Source: Cylindrospermopsis curvispora GIHE-G1
Lineage (GTDB): Bacteria; Cyanobacteriota; Cyanobacteriia; Cyanobacteriales; Nostocaceae
Direction of reading: 5' to 3'
NCBI RefSeq assembly: GCF_014489415.1
Contig: NZ_CP060822.1
Coordinates: 1,250,311 to 1,314,310 of the forward strand
Length of the DNA: 64,000 nt
Each line of letters opens with the position of its first letter. Position 1 is the stretch's first letter. Positions 63,284-64,000 of the stretch are shown here, piece by piece. A program made the position numbers and the translations under genes. Under the pieces are notes generated by a model. The model was not told the origin of the DNA. It searched no databases and was given only the letters and a program-made list of their open reading frames with translations.

Positions 63284-64000
63284 ATGATTACAGCAACTGC
63301 TAATAGCAAGTTCGACTTTGAAGATGAAAAATTTAATGCCCCACCCTCCCAAGTTCTCCCTTGGTGTCAAATGATCAATCCTCGCTATGGAGAGGACGGG
63401 TTGCAAAGTTACGGTTTGGCTATTAAACAAGACAATGCCCAAGCTGTAGGTTTCAAACCGGATGATAATTGGCAAGAGATAGAATACGAATTTGGATCTG
63501 GGGATGTGGATACGGTCTACATCACCACCACTCCTAGGTTGGTGATTATCCGTAGGGGACCTTTGTCAGTGCAGGACCGAGAAACAAAAATTAGGTTAGG
63601 TACTTTCAAGGACTACAAAGATGATTTTTTAGCTAATAAACTTAAATTTAAAATCTATACTCGCCATCTGATTTTTCTAGTTGGTGAAAATAAAAAGTTT
63701 TTACACCATTCACCTTTACAATTGACTCTAAGTGGGGTGTCAGGTGCTAGTTTTGGTAAGAGTTATGCCGAATATCAACAAGGTAAACTCTCCGGAGGTT
63801 TTGCAGGAGAATTAGAAAAGGCTTATGCTGGATTTCAGAAGAAATCCTTAGTTTCTAAAGGGTCTTTATTTCACGCCCATGGGATTTTTTGCCCCATCAT
63901 TGAGTGTGAAGAAAGAGGTGTGGAACCAAATATTATTCCAGTGGCCTGTACGGTGGATTATAAACATCCTACCCCTTCTACCCTGACTGATTATATGATT
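63284..64000 (+). CDS. DUF5895-type protein, N-terminal part (3' end outside window)
   Basis: 239 codons are open to the right edge from the ATG at 63284. The visible part begins with a polar N-terminus and contains LPWCQMINPRYG, DTVYITTTPRLVIIRRGPLS, LQLTLSGVSGASFGKSYAEY and LFHAHGIFCPII. This matches the cyanobacterial DUF5895 family, whose role is unknown. No nucleotide-binding or catalytic motif can be named. Confidence 0.65.
   Translation, partial: MITATANSKFDFEDEKFNAPPSQVLPWCQMINPRYGEDGLQSYGLAIKQDNAQAVGFKPDDNWQEIEYEFGSGDVDTVYITTTPRLVIIRRGPLSVQDRETKIRLGTFKDYKDDFLANKLKFKIYTRHLIFLVGENKKFLHHSPLQLTLSGVSGASFGKSYAEYQQGKLSGGFAGELEKAYAGFQKKSLVSKGSLFHAHGIFCPIIECEERGVEPNIIPVACTVDYKHPTPSTLTDYMI

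Overview
The window is chromosomal DNA from a filamentous-type cyanobacterium, most likely order Nostocales. The evidence is: photosystem II genes (psbI, psb34), a light-independent protochlorophyllide reductase subunit (chlB), a membrane-anchored phycobilisome linker (cpcL), moderately AT-rich DNA, and very many copies of the cyanobacterial HIP1 octamer GCGATCGC. A Raphidiopsis/Cylindrospermopsis- or Anabaena-like host fits; the genus is inference. Almost all of the sequence is housekeeping DNA with genes on both strands. No complete insertion sequence, prophage, CRISPR array or tRNA gene was seen.

Layout. 1-5.8 kb: end of a hexapeptide acyltransferase, psbI, an LptA/LptD-like outer-membrane protein, then on the minus strand a C5 DNA methyltransferase whose partner restriction gene (Eco29kI type) survives only as a remnant, and a membrane GTPase. 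5.8-11.2 kb: fni (isoprenoid), sppA, and the GDYXXLXY/DUF2157 membrane pair. 11.3-14.4 kb: an NAD cluster nadD-nrtR-like-nadE. 14.4-20.3 kb: a decayed ORF, ftsH, then a minus-strand operon of a baeRF-type protein, a truncated KdpD and an RsmB-like rRNA methyltransferase. 20.4-27.1 kb: smc, a ParA-type ATPase and uvrB. 27.2-34.2 kb: a five-times-repeated 19-residue repeat protein, psb34, a TPR protein with an ATPase-like head, an ABC1 kinase, PPK2, peroxiredoxin and a MITE-like element.

34.2-43.3 kb: a MATE transporter and ilvA, then a minus-strand block of two tandem paralogues of unknown function, a TIM-barrel sugar phosphate isomerase-like protein, glyS and murD. 43.4-47.3 kb: YciI-like protein, SRP RNA, phasin-like protein, a Cys-rich small protein, queF, a histidine phosphatase and an atypical pyruvate kinase. 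47.4-56.8 kb: a decayed gene, an ATP-grasp peptide-ligase-like gene with a ribosome-site hairpin, an RCK-channel-RCK protein with a non-canonical pore, cpcL, a ROK kinase, a sucrase/ferredoxin-like protein, htpX, crcB and a DUF3110 gene. 56.8-64 kb: chlB, a small proline-rich protein, a VOC protein, acnB, a PHP-domain protein and the start of a DUF5895 gene.

Functional themes are photosystem and antenna assembly, envelope and proteolysis functions, NAD synthesis with its own regulator, and DNA maintenance. The less-described items are the restriction-gene remnant beside its methyltransferase, the tandem paralogue pair, the 19-residue repeat protein, the RCK channel with a TGAGG pore, and the paired alternative hairpins over the start of the ATP-grasp gene. 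All assignments are from reading the sequence; no database search was run.
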